Below, piece after piece: positions 22,489 through 34,922 of a stretch of DNA of 64,000 nucleotides. Every line of letters starts with the position of its first letter. Position 1 is the stretch's first letter. The stretch is taken from positions 62,001 through 126,000 of the forward strand of contig OZ251243.1 in the NCBI GenBank assembly GCA_965240325.2. The letters are read 5' to 3'. Both the position numbers and the translations under genes were made by a program. Source of the DNA: Rebecca billardiae RCC1528 (lineage: Eukaryota; Haptophyta). The notes under the pieces were generated by a model, which was given only the letters and a program-made list of their open reading frames with translations, was not told the DNA's origin and did no database searches.

Positions 22489-23036
22489 CAACGGTATACT
22501 AGGAGCAGTAGGAGCACGTACTGCCAGCAGGGCGCGCCTCCACGGGCTAGCCCGGACTAGGCTCCGCCGGCGCGGAGCCATCGTTGCGCGCGGCGTTATG
22601 CTCCGCGCCGCACGCGACAGTGGCGGGGCCCAGGTCGCCCCGTAGGACCGGGGAGTCCCGAGTCACGGCCGGACCGTGGCCGATGCGCTCGGGGGAGCAC
22701 AGGGCGCATGCCGGATCGCCGACTTATTGGGCCATCGACGCGCCCGTGTCGGGCGCGCGCGCTGCCGCACCGCTGATGCGCAATGAAAGCTCGTCCATGC
22801 TGACGACGGTCATCGGCGAATCGACGATTCATCGTATGGCTTTTGTTATTCGTAGAGGTTGATTTTGCGATTTTCGCGCGCAAATCCTCCTGCCTGGAGC
22901 TTCGCGCGGGTTCGCCCCGCGCGCCGCCCGGGCCAGGGCCCAGGACTTTGGCGAGTGGTGACTGGTGTCCGGAAGCAATCAGCCGCAGCGGCCAGCCGGC
23001 CGTCGCACGATCACGAAGGCCGCGTGAAGAGGCATC
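22489..23036. other. intergenic between DUF1826 and glutaredoxin genes
   Basis: About 550 bp with no gene. The end next to 23037 is the presumed glutaredoxin promoter. Confidence 0.45.
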
Positions 23037-23554
23037 ATGGCCGCGACGCTGCTCGTGAGCTCGCTCTTCGCCTTCGCGCCGGCGGCGCGCACGCCGGCGT
23101 CGCGCGTCGTCGCGCGCGCGAGCACGCTCGGCCCAGCCCGCGCCCGCCCCCTCAGCTCCACCATCGGCGACGACATCAAGAGCATCGTGGGCTCGAATGA
23201 CGTGGTGGTCTTCTCCAAGACGACCTGCCCGTTGTGAGCGCGCGCGCGGCACACGCCGCCGCCACGCGCGCGGCGCGCGCCCGGCGGTCACGCGCTTACC
23301 GCCCCCGCCCCGCCCCCTCCACGCCCAGCTGCGCGCGCACCAAGGGCCTCTTCCGCGACGTGCTGCAGGTGGACACCAAGGTGGTGGAGCTCGACCAGCT
23401 CGACAACGGCGCCGAGTACCAGGACGAGCTGCTCACGATCACGGGGCAGAGGACGGTGCCCAACGTGTTCGTCAAGGGCAGCCACCTCGGCGGATGCGAT
23501 GACACGATGAAGGCGAACGACTCGGGCAAGCTCGCCGAGATGCTGGGTCTCTGA
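23037..23554 (+). CDS. plastid-targeted CPFC glutaredoxin, two exons
   Basis: Exons 23037-23233 and 23329-23554, spliced over a 95-bp GT-AG intron in phase 2, give 140 residues. The splice rebuilds the active site: CP + F + C (KTTCPFCARTKGLF), the dithiol motif that reduces disulfides with glutathione. Other class markers are the cis-Pro in RTVPNVFVKG and the GSH-binding GGCDDT. Residues 1-~13 are a signal peptide ending LFA, followed by FAPAARTPASRVVARAS; Phe at the cleavage point is the targeting signature for secondary red plastids. Exon 1 alone ends in a stop two codons into the intron, so the intron is required. Confidence 0.92.
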
Positions 23555-25362
<1,808 letters not shown>

Positions 25363-27142
25363 TCATGATTGGCTCTCCATCGCCAGGGACGGCACGGAGG
25401 CGGGCGACGGGAGCGAGCCCAGCCCGTCGCTGTTGCGCGACGCGCGCTTCAAGTAGCTGCGGCACAGCCGGTTGACCTCCGTCGCGGGCGAGTTGGCGTT
25501 GGACGGCGCGGTGGACTTGCTGCCCTGCAGCTCCAGCGGCGCGAGCGGCGGGTGCCACGTGCCCGGCGGCGTCGGGCGCTGCTCGCGGCGCGACACGCGC
25601 ATCATGTCGCGCACGAGCAGCACGCCGCTCTCCTTCACGCGCACGTGGTTGCCGATGCCGTACCGCGCGTCGAGCAGCCGATCCAGCTGCCACCCCGAGG
25701 GCAGCTCCTGCTGCGCCCCCTGCTCCCCCTCTGCGCTCGGCTCCGCACCAAGCTCGGCGCGCAGCTCGGTGCGCAGCTCGGCGGGCGACACGACCGTCCA
25801 GAGCAGCTCGAGCGGCAGCTGCACCTGCGCGGCGAGCTCGCGCGGCGTCTGGTAGGTGCCGCTCATGTTGGACCACGCGAGCAGCACGCCGTCCTCGCCG
25901 GGCAGCACCTCGCCCGCGAAGAGGACCGAGCCCTCGCCCGCGAGCTGCGGGTGGCCGCCCGCCAGCCCAAACGCGGACGTGGCCGCAGCCAGCCGCAGCC
26001 GCTGCTCGCCCGGCACGAGGACGAAGGCGTGCGAGCCGGCGGCGAGCGGCACGTCCTTGCGCAGCAGGCAATTCGGCGCGTCGCGCGGCAGGCTCACCAG
26101 CGGCACCGAGCCGTCCGCGCGCAGCGGCGCCATGCTGAGCGGCATGTATTGGTCGCCGCGCAGCACGCTCACGCAGCCGCCAAACGCACCGCACGGCGGC
26201 GCGCCCGCCGGGGGCGCCGCGTCGTCGCTCGCGGCGGGCGGCGCGGGCGAGTTGGCGCCGCGCCGGCCGGTGACAACAAGCTGCGGGCTCGCGAAGATGG
26301 GCATGGCGAGCCTGGGCACGCGCGGACGCGGCGCGCAGGGGGCGAGGCGGCGAGGGCGCGTGAGCCGCGGCCGCGCGCACCGTGCACGGCGGGGCGGCGC
26401 GCGCGCCCGGATCGCGCGCGCGCGTGGGTGCGCGGCACGGGGCGACGCGCGGCGCGTACGGGTGGAAGCCGGTGCGCTCGCCCGCGTGTGCGCCCGACAG
26501 CGGCGCGCGCGCGCCCGTCCACGCGCTGATCGTCTCGAGCCCCTGGCGCGTCGGGCTGAGCGCGCTCGGCAGCGCGTCCGGCTCGGTCGGGTGGCGCCGG
26601 CGCGCGGGGCCGGTGGCGGCGCGGGCCGTGCACCCGTCGAGCATCGGGGCGTGTCGAGCGCGTGGGCGCGGCGCCTCCCATGCGCAGAGCGCGATCTTGC
26701 GCCGGTGCACCGGGTTGCCGATGCGCGCCGCCTCGAGCTGCGCTTCGCTCACGAGCTCGGCGGTCGGGTCGAGCCCTGCGAGGGCGCGCGCGGGCGGAGG
26801 GGCGCGGCGCACGGGCGGGTCAGTCGCGCGCTCGCGCGCAGATCGCCACGCGGGCGGTGGGTCTGCTGCCCCAGGCCGCTCGATCGCCCCCCAACCCCGC
26901 TCCGGGCGGCGCGAACGCGCAGCCCGCCGCGCACCTGCAGCCAGCAGCTGCGCCGAGTACGCCGCCGCATGCGCGCGCAGCCCGATCTCGGCGAGCCAGC
27001 GGGCGAGCGCAGACGCGGCCATTGCGCATCGTGTGTCGCTCGAGGACGACGAGCTGGACGACGAGCGCGAGCTGGTCTCAGCGTCGCTGGCGTCCAGCGC
27101 CGAGGCGTCGAGGCGCCAGGCGGGTGTGTTTATCCGTGTCAT
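25363..27142 (-). CDS. SAM-domain protein of unknown function, paralogue A, three exons
   Basis: Exons 27142-26935, 26775-26460 and 26311-25363 (490 residues; GT-AG introns of 159 and 148 bp). A poly-Ser stretch precedes a SAM domain split by intron 1: ALARWLAEIGLRAHAAAYSA + GLDPTAELVSEAQLEAARIG, HRRKIALCAWEA. The C-terminal region has LRGDQYMPL, AGSHAFVLVPGEQRLRL and a well-conserved block GEGSVLFAGEVLPGEDG-VLLAWSNMSGTYQTP-RELAAQVQLP. That block resembles a G-E-I...W.N.SGHY-type fold seen in several uncharacterised eukaryotic proteins. The same architecture and both intron positions occur in the gene at 34923. SAM domains mediate protein-protein contacts; nothing further can be said. An alternative start is 27022. 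Confidence 0.78.
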
Positions 27143-28577
27143 GGTGGTGTGTCTGTGTGAGAGCGGTCGTGCGCTTTCGAGGCGGATGCGGCCGGTGGCA
27201 TCGGGTTGCGTCGACGTCATAATCACGTGAACCGGTGCGCGTCTTAACCCGAGGGCGGGTCCGCCCCAAGCATATCCCCGAGGTTTGATATGAATCTCGG
27301 CGCTTCTGATGAAACATGGTCCCCAACCGCGAGACCGTCAATAACCACAAAGAACTAGTGTGGCTGCTCGCTGATTGGCCATCTCCAGGAGTAAGTCCTA
27401 TTTACATCGTTCAGGGCGTTGGCCTGCCATCTACACCTTGATGATCAGAACCCGCTCGCGGTCTGCTCCTGCAGCATTCCGTTTTCAATCAGGGTAACGG
27501 GAGATACGTTTACGGCGATCTCGTCATGCTCGCCGTGCTCGGTCTTCTCATGCACACGCGCACCTCGAAAGATTCCCCGCAAAGATTCCCAACGAGCTCG
27601 CGGCTGGGCCGTGCTTCCTTATGATACAAAATGTATGATAGCAACTGAGCGTTGGGCGGTAATCTCAGTACGGCAAGTATAGCATCGTCGATTCGGGTCG
27701 GGGTAAGGCACTTACGAATGTGCCGGTCTGATCCCACGGGACAAGCAAGTTAACCACTTTCGTTCCACAGGAATCCGTTCATCATCAGCCACAATCATCA
27801 AGTTGAAAGTTGATGGTGGACGGCCATTGCTCTGGACCAGCCGTGCGGGGATGCAGCGTTCCGTGTCAGCCCGTGAGTCTGGCGCCCACGGTTGGCTGCA
27901 CGGGAGTCGTGCGAATGCGCCACACACGGCCGCCGAGCGGATGCTACGATACTAAGTGTGTGTGCCTGTCAACCGAGTCGGGGCGCGCCAGCATCGTCGT
28001 ATGAATCGGTGGACGTATGGCTGGCTGCGAGATGAGATCACAGGCCCTGCCAGCTGTGAGCTGGCGAGTGCACACACTACTGGGCACTGATCACGCCACG
28101 ATGCGCATCCGCACCTCCTCACTCGCGGAGAGGAGTTGGCCACTGATTGACCGCTGCTGCGATTCACGCGATGTGAGATCGTCACTCGCGGGCGGCGGAG
28201 CGAGAGGTACACGATCGACAGGTCGGGCATGTGCACTTGTCAAGCATGTTTACATGCGCCGCATGGGGTCGTCATCTGAGGCGGCAGGGAGAGGGCATTC
28301 GGGGCAAGAGGTTCAGGGCAGATCACGCACTGGCTTGACACCGGCCGCGCAAACAGGTTAGCTCCGACTGACTACAGTCGCTGCCTACGCATGCGCCCGG
28401 GGAGAGACACGCAAACGCCAGCGCGTGAGAAGGCGTGGACGCATGCTGACTCGCGCCATGCTTTCTCCCCCATCAGCTCTGCATGACTGGCTGGCAAAGC
28501 AGTCGTGACGGACGATTCCGGGCATGGTATGTGATGACGCGCGCGGTGTGCGCTGTGTGCTGTTGTCCGAGCGCAGC
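27143..28577. other. gene-free, lower-GC intergenic DNA
   Basis: Base composition is close to balanced, unlike the neighbouring genes, and frames are short. No gene is recognised. Confidence 0.5.
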
Positions 28578-29204
28578 CTGCCGTGCAAGGCTGTGCGTGT
28601 GTGACGCGTCATGACGTGACGTCACGTCATGACGTCATGACGTGACGCGAGGAAGGGCGTAACGTGACGCCCGGACAGCGCTCTGCCCACGCCTGGCACA
28701 CCCGGACTCACAGTAGTGCCACAGGCGACTGCGCGCGCGCGCGCGCGCGCCGCGTCGGTGCCGGGCGGCGGTGCAGCCCTGCGGCCCTGCCCCAACGTAC
28801 CACTAATCACTACGCCTTAATAACCAAGTGTGCACGTTAAAACATAGGTAACTGTACTACCAGCTCGTGGATCCTCAAGCTCCACGGCCACATGGTGCGG
28901 GAGTGGGAGCCCTCGCCTTTGGGCGACGAGCCCACCTCCTCTGTGCGGTCCGGCCAGCCGCCAGCCGGAACCCGGCGCACACTCCCTTACGGGAAGGGAA
29001 CCCCGAAACGTCTACCCATTTCTGTAACACCAATTACAAGAATGCATGCGTAACGGACGAAACGGTCTCCGCCAAAAGACGTGTTGCTATGACGCGTAAA
29101 TATGACGCGTAAAACACATGATGACGTCATGAAGTCACTAATGACGTGACGCTAGAAATGATGGGCGTCATGACGCGTCATCATAGCCCAGGCCTGCTGC
29201 AGTG
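28578..29204. mobile_element. hAT-like MITE, copy 1 (611 bp plus 8-bp target duplication)
   Basis: The element runs 28586-29196. Imperfect ~31-bp terminal inverted repeats start CAAGGCTG on the left and end CAGGCCTG on the right, sharing an inner GACGCGTCATGACG. Flanks CTGCCGTG (28578-28585) and CTGCAGTG (29197-29204) match at 7 of 8 bases, as expected for a hAT-superfamily 8-bp duplication. No transposase is encoded. It is homologous to 31802-32351 in the same orientation but carries ~60 bp extra (about 28806-28862). Confidence 0.88.
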
Positions 29205-31793
29205 GCACATTAGCGGCACGATGGCAGGCGTGTGTGGACGCCACGCCAACTGTGAGGCTACCAGTGGCATTCGACGCCGTGCAGGGGCAGCTGCTATCAA
29301 TGGCTGCCCACTGGCGCAGCATTCTGTTCAGGGTGAGCACTCCTGAAGGAGATTGAGTCCCTGAGGAGAGCTAAGCGCACATCAGTTGCCATCATGATTC
29401 ATATCAATATGATTGGCGTAGTTGCGGTGCCAGCACACCTGTCATCACCGCCGCAGCCATTGCTAACCCGGTGGGGAGCGCAGCTTGCCAGTGTGTACTA
29501 TGTACCTGATGAGTAATCATAGTTACTCAAGTAGCCACTGCAAATCGCGCGACTCTAGAAGTCAGCCAGTCGTGCCAGCCGTTGTTCGCGCAACATGCTC
29601 ACCTGAAACTCATGCAAAATAAGTAGTCAGCCAACGGCAGCGCAACTTGAGCCGCCGAGCAGCTGATCAAGCGCGCAGTGGCGCGCAGCTGCGAAGCATA
29701 ATATTATCTCTCTCAGCGACGATGGCAAAATACGGTGGCCAATGAACTGGACTACAGTTTACTAAGAATAAGAGACGCACACAGCTCAGGCAGTAGCAGT
29801 ACAGACAGCGTTGTGACGGCCGACGTCAGCCGCAGACAGGAAACGCGGCCGGACGCGCGCTGCGAATAGCGTCGCGGATATTATTACTATGTCTAGATCA
29901 CTGCGCTACGGCCTGCGCGGGCCGCACTGCGCCGGGTGGGCCTGGCTGTCAGTGCGCTGTAGCCTGTAACTCGCTGTGCCGCCGTATTTGGAGCCTCAGC
30001 TCATCGCGCGTCCGCTACTGGTGTCGTCGTGATCCGCAGCAGAATCCATTGTCGTGCGCGGCTGCCGCCATTGCTGAGTTGCGCGCGGGTCCGACTCGTT
30101 GCCGTTGGACAGTTGCGTCGGCCGAATATGGCAGCCTATTGTCCGAGTCCGGCAGCGGTAGTATCAAGTCCGGTATCGGCGGAATGAATGAAACAGTAAA
30201 ACTCTGCCCTGGCGGGCGGGGGGGGTCGGCGGGCCGTGCCAGTGCTGTCGCAACATTCCCCAGCGGGTTCGCGTCTTTTATTTAGCGGTTTGACGGGCAG
30301 GATGACGAATAACAATGCGACACACAGATGATGGTGAGCTACCTGACTCACTGACGAATAATAACACGACAGATGACTCTGGTGCGAGCTCACCGACAGT
30401 GTGATTGCGCGTGTATTCGTGCACCCACTGCGCTACTCGTCATCGTTATGCCGAGCCTTCCGCGACTGCGCGCACGCACTGCCAACTGATTGGCGTGCGA
30501 CGGCGGCTTGCTTGTGCCTTGTGACGCCTGACGGTGACGGTTCAATGTCCTCGGAGCTAAACAGTGGTGGCGGAGTGTGATGTCATGTTTCATTTGTTTA
30601 GGTCGTCTGGAAGTGCGGTGCGCGCGCGCGCAATGCGAGAGCGTGTGCCACTCGCGATCGAGGGTGGGCACGCGCTGCTCGAGCAGGCCACAGCGGAAGC
30701 GCAGCGCATGTGCCACTGGCTTCACGACGTCGGCCTCGTCCCGCAGCGCTCGTGACATGGTGGAGGATGGGGCGACAAATCCTTACCACCAAACCCCCGG
30801 CCCGAGTAGTCGCGTGCGATGGCGCTACGCGACCTTCGCCGAGCCCATCGTGCCCGGAGCGGACATTGGCATCCTCGCGACACACGATCTCAGCTGGCAG
30901 CACTCGCCCTTCTCGTCGCGCGTCGCGCGCTCGGCCTTGCGTGCGCCTCGTACGCCGCTTCGCGCTGCGCCTCCGTCGCACTGGCCACCGTCGACGCCAT
31001 GCAGGCTGGACGTGGGCCCTCAGGCGCCGAGCGATCTTTGGTCGCGAGCTCGCGAGCGTGAAAGATGATCGCTCGCTCTGGAAAACCACAGATCGTAGCA
31101 GCAAACGGATTTGCATGCGCCCGACCTTGCCACCAACCGGGGCACGCGACAGTCCGGTGTGTGGATTCCGGTTACTGTATGGTGTTCTGAAGGCCGCGCC
31201 AAAGCTTGCGTCGCGTGCGATGGCGCTTCCCGCCCGCGAGACGCCTCGTGATGAATGCGTTTCCGCACCGAGCCCGACGCGCGACGGTGGATCGCGCGAG
31301 GCGGCCATCGTGCGCAGCGCATGATGTTATGGCCGGCGCGAGCTTTCGACGTGCACGTCGGGCGAGGATCGCCCCAGGTCGCACGATCGTGTCGACGCGC
31401 CGAGCGTACTGCTCCAAACGGGTCGATTTGGGCCCCGTTCGACCTGCACGCGAGACGACGAGGGCAGCAATCGCGAATCGGGCGAAAACCCCTCTAGGGA
31501 ATCCCCGCGCGATGTCCGCGCCGGCGTTAGATTTGGCGCGCGCGGCCCATGCACTCCGCGCCATGGCCAAGATGGTTTTCGGCCGAGCGTCCCCAGTGGG
31601 AGCTGCGAGGGCGCCCGGTAGTGAGCGAAGCGGCGACGATTTTCTTTTCTTTGCGAGGCGATTTTCTTTTTTCATTTTCTTTTTCTTATCTTTTTCCCGG
31701 GCACTACAAGGGGCGGACCTACGGCCCGCCATAACTAGTAAGCATAGAGTATCGTCCGCAGTCGCCTTTAATAAGACTGACTGATGAGTGAGA
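29205..31793. other. gene-free intergenic DNA between the two MITEs
   Basis: Moderate GC with short frames only. It holds one copy of a dispersed repeat motif at 29752-29793 and an unusual T-rich tract at ~31650-31700. Frames at 30577-31068 and 31206-31784 encode basic sequences without recognised domains. Confidence 0.5.
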
Positions 31794-32359
31794 CTTCCGT
31801 CCAAGGCTGGGCGTGTGTGACGCGTCATGACGTGACGTCACGTCATGACGTCATGACGTGACGCGAAGAATGGCGTAACGTGACGCCCGGACAGCGCTCT
31901 GCCCACGCCTGGCACACCCGGACTCACAGTAGCCGCCGTACTCAGGCGGCTGCGCGCGCGCGCGCGCCGCGTCGGCGCCGCGGTGCCGGCAGCCGGGCGG
32001 CGGTGCAGCCCTGCCCCATGGCACCAGCTCGTGGATCCTCCAGCTCCACGGCCACATGGGTGCGGGAGCGGGAGCCCTCGCCTTTGGGCGACGAGCCCAC
32101 CTCCTCTGTGCGGTCCGGCCAGCCCGGAGTGACCCGGCGCACTCCCCTACGGGAAGGGATTAGGGAACTGCCCGAAACGTCAACCCATTATAGCTATAAT
32201 GACACCAATTACAAGAATACATGCGTAACGGACGAAACGGTCCCCGCCAAAAGACGTGTTGCTATGACGCGTAGATTACGCGTAAAACGCATGCCGTCAT
32301 GACGTGACGCTAGAAATGGGCGTCATGACGCGTCATCATAGCCCAGGCCTGCTTCCGTC
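31794..32359. mobile_element. hAT-like MITE, copy 2 (550 bp plus perfect 8-bp target duplication)
   Basis: The element runs 31802-32351, with a perfect direct duplication CTTCCGTC on both sides (31794-31801 and 32352-32359). Termini are CAAGGCTGGGCG and CGCCC...CCCAGGCCTG. The interior, including the TGACGTCA-rich left end and an internal conserved block, matches copy 1. Confidence 0.93.
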
Positions 32360-33271
32360 TGCCACTCACGGCCTGCCCACGACGCCCAGTGGCCGGCGGC
32401 GACCGTGCCACGCGCCCACGCCGCCGATGGAGCGGCGCGATTCAACGTGCCACGCCCACTGCTGCGCGGCCGCCCGGGTCACGCTCCGCTGTATGGGCTG
32501 GCGGCCTACTGGCTCAACAGCTGGCTGATTACTGGTCAGTGTGCGGCGCACTGGCTGGGTCGGCCCTATCCGGCTTACGGACTGCTAATGACGGCTGACT
32601 GTCGGCGTGAGCGAGCTGAAGAAGCTCAAGGCGCACGCTTTTAGAGGCCAGGGCGGTTCGCGGTCACCTGACTGTGTCTGTTGTCGTGGACGCCGGTGTC
32701 GCTGACCCGCGAAGTCGTCGAGCCCGCTGCAGCATGGCATTACCTGATTGTTGCGAGGGCGCCATCCGGCAGATGAATTGCCTCTCGGCCGAAGTGCATC
32801 CGCTTGGGCGCGCCGAGCTGGTGTCAAGGGCGGGTGCGGCAATGCACGAGTCGGGAGCAGGTGTCATGCGCATGGTCAAACGGTCACCCCCGTGGAGTAT
32901 CGTCGCGGGTAGTCACGGCGGCGCGCTGTGGTCCTGGGGTCGGGGAGTGCGGGGATCAGCCGGATCTGCGCACGAGAGAGGTACTGCCAGGCCTACTGCA
33001 AGCGTGCGTACGCGCACGCGCGCGGACCGCCTGGTCCGATCTAGCCGGACGCAACACGAGTGGTCCACGACCGCGTCCTCGCCCTCGGCGCGATCCCCAT
33101 CGTAGAGCTCGCGATCCATTTACTTGCATGGCGGTTCATTTCTTATCATAAATGTACCACCACATCATGCGTAGTATGGGTACCGCCCTTGGTATGGGGA
33201 CATGGCCGCTTGTCATTTTAGATACCTGATTCAACTCCGAAGTCCGAAACAGCTGAGGACGGCTAACCGTA
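32360..33271. other. gene-free intergenic DNA
   Basis: No gene is recognised between the MITE and the large inverted repeat. Confidence 0.5.
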
Positions 33272-34404
33272 GGCAAGGGCGGTAAGGGCTGTCAACTCCC
33301 AGTGGCGCCGAGTGGCGGAGGTTCCGTGCCCCTCAACTCGTGCGGCCTCGCGGCGCAGCGGCTAAGTCTCCTGGGGCGCCGCCCTGGAGGGCGCGTGGGG
33401 TGCGCACGCCGCGGGCTCCTGCGCCCGCGGCAGCGGCCGCGGACACGGCGCGCGTGGTTGGTCGCCTGCTAGACAGTACGTAGTACCCTCCCACGCCGCG
33501 CGCCGCGCTCGCCGGTGCCCTCGCCGCGCCTCAGGCCAGCCGCGCACGCGCGCCGCGCCAATGGCCAGCCGTGGCCACGAGCCAGCCGCCGGCGCGCGCG
33601 CGGTGCGCGGTGCGGTCGGCGCGGGTCGGGCGCGCGCCCGGGGCGAGGCTCGCGTATGATGGGCGCGCGGCATGCCGCCTCGCGCCGCCACCCACGAGCA
33701 TGATCACGTTGCACGCGGCTGCTGAAGAGTGCTCGTCGAGCATTCCTCGGCCATCAGAAATGAGCTTGGATAAGTGGTTGTGAGCGCATCAGTGCGACGA
33801 ACGCGGGCACTCGGGGACTTGCTTGCCATGACATGAGGCTGGCCGTGCACATATTCGTGGTCTGCGCTTGTCTATCACGCGTCGCTGCCGTCCCATGATC
33901 GTCTCAACGTGAGCATTTTCAAACATGGCAATGCACACTCGACAGCATGTAAACGCGTGCGCGCTGACCCATGCGGGCGTCAGCGCGGCGGCGCGAGGCG
34001 GCATGCCGCGCGCCCATCATACGCGAGCCTCGCCCCGGGCGCGCGCCCGACCCGCGCCGACCGCACCGCGCACCGCGCGCGCGCCGGCGGCTGGCTCGTG
34101 GCCACGGCTGGCCATTGGCGCGGCGCGCGTGCGCGGCTGGCCTGAGGCACGGCGAGGGCACCGGCAAGCGCGGCGCGCGGCGTGGGAGGGTACTACGTGC
34201 TGTCTAGCAGGCGACCAACCACGCGCGCCGTGTCCGCGGCCGCTGCCGCGGGCGCAGGAGCCCGCGGCGTGCGCACCCCACGCGCCCTCCAGGGCGGCGC
34301 CCCAGGAGACTTAGCCGCTGCGCCGCGAGGCCGCACGAGTTGAGGGGCACGGAACCTCCGCCACTCGGCGCCACTGGGAGTTGACAGCCCTTACCGCCCT
34401 TGCC
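33272..34404. mobile_element. 418-bp inverted repeat around a ~297-bp centre
   Basis: Arms 33272-33689 and 33987-34404 are equal in length and nearly identical as reverse complements. Each arm therefore gives the same Arg/Ala/Pro-rich frame in opposite orientation, which is not a protein family. The outer flanks both read GTA (33269-33271 and 34405-34407), a possible 3-bp target duplication. It is probably a foldback or MITE-like DNA transposon. Confidence 0.88.
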
Positions 34405-34922
34405 GTAGGTAAGCAGGTAACACATCTGACACGGGGTGGAAGTTGTTGCTACTTTCAACTTGTCCGTAAATAACGCGATCGTGGCTTTGTGATGAATACT
34501 GCCGAATCATACATCACGAATCATGAGCGCGCTGCATGTGTACAATGGAAATACTGTACGCGTGCTTATTCATCAATAGGTGTGACGAGTTTGTGCGACA
34601 CTTGGATATAAAACCGCTCATTCATGCAAAGCTGGGTAGCGGTGTGATAGGTTCTGGTGTTTTCGGTCGTAATTTCAGAAACTCTATCTGGTCAGTATCT
34701 CGACGAGAGAAGCACTCTAACCTTGCTCTATCATAACTCATTCTATGATTTAACGACACAGGTGGTAAAGTAGGACGACGCGGGTCTCCTGATTCGTCGG
34801 CGGCAGTGCCCGATACTGCCCAGCCCGGAGCGGAGGCGGCGAAAAGACAATAATCTTCTCCCCCACCCCTTCAGCCTCACACGCCCCGAGCCCCGCCCCC
34901 ACGGCAGCACGTCCGGGGGGCG
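34405..34922. other. upstream region of SAM-domain paralogue B
   Basis: Low-GC sequence. Around 34741-34800 it carries a short stretch (TTCTATGATTTAA ... TCTCCTGATTCGTC) also found at about 39650-39705 upstream of the FAD monooxygenase. Confidence 0.5.

Noticed and set aside
33362-34314. Two identical Arg/Ala/Pro proteins in opposite orientation
   Set aside because: They are mirror images of the inverted-repeat arms, not a gene family.
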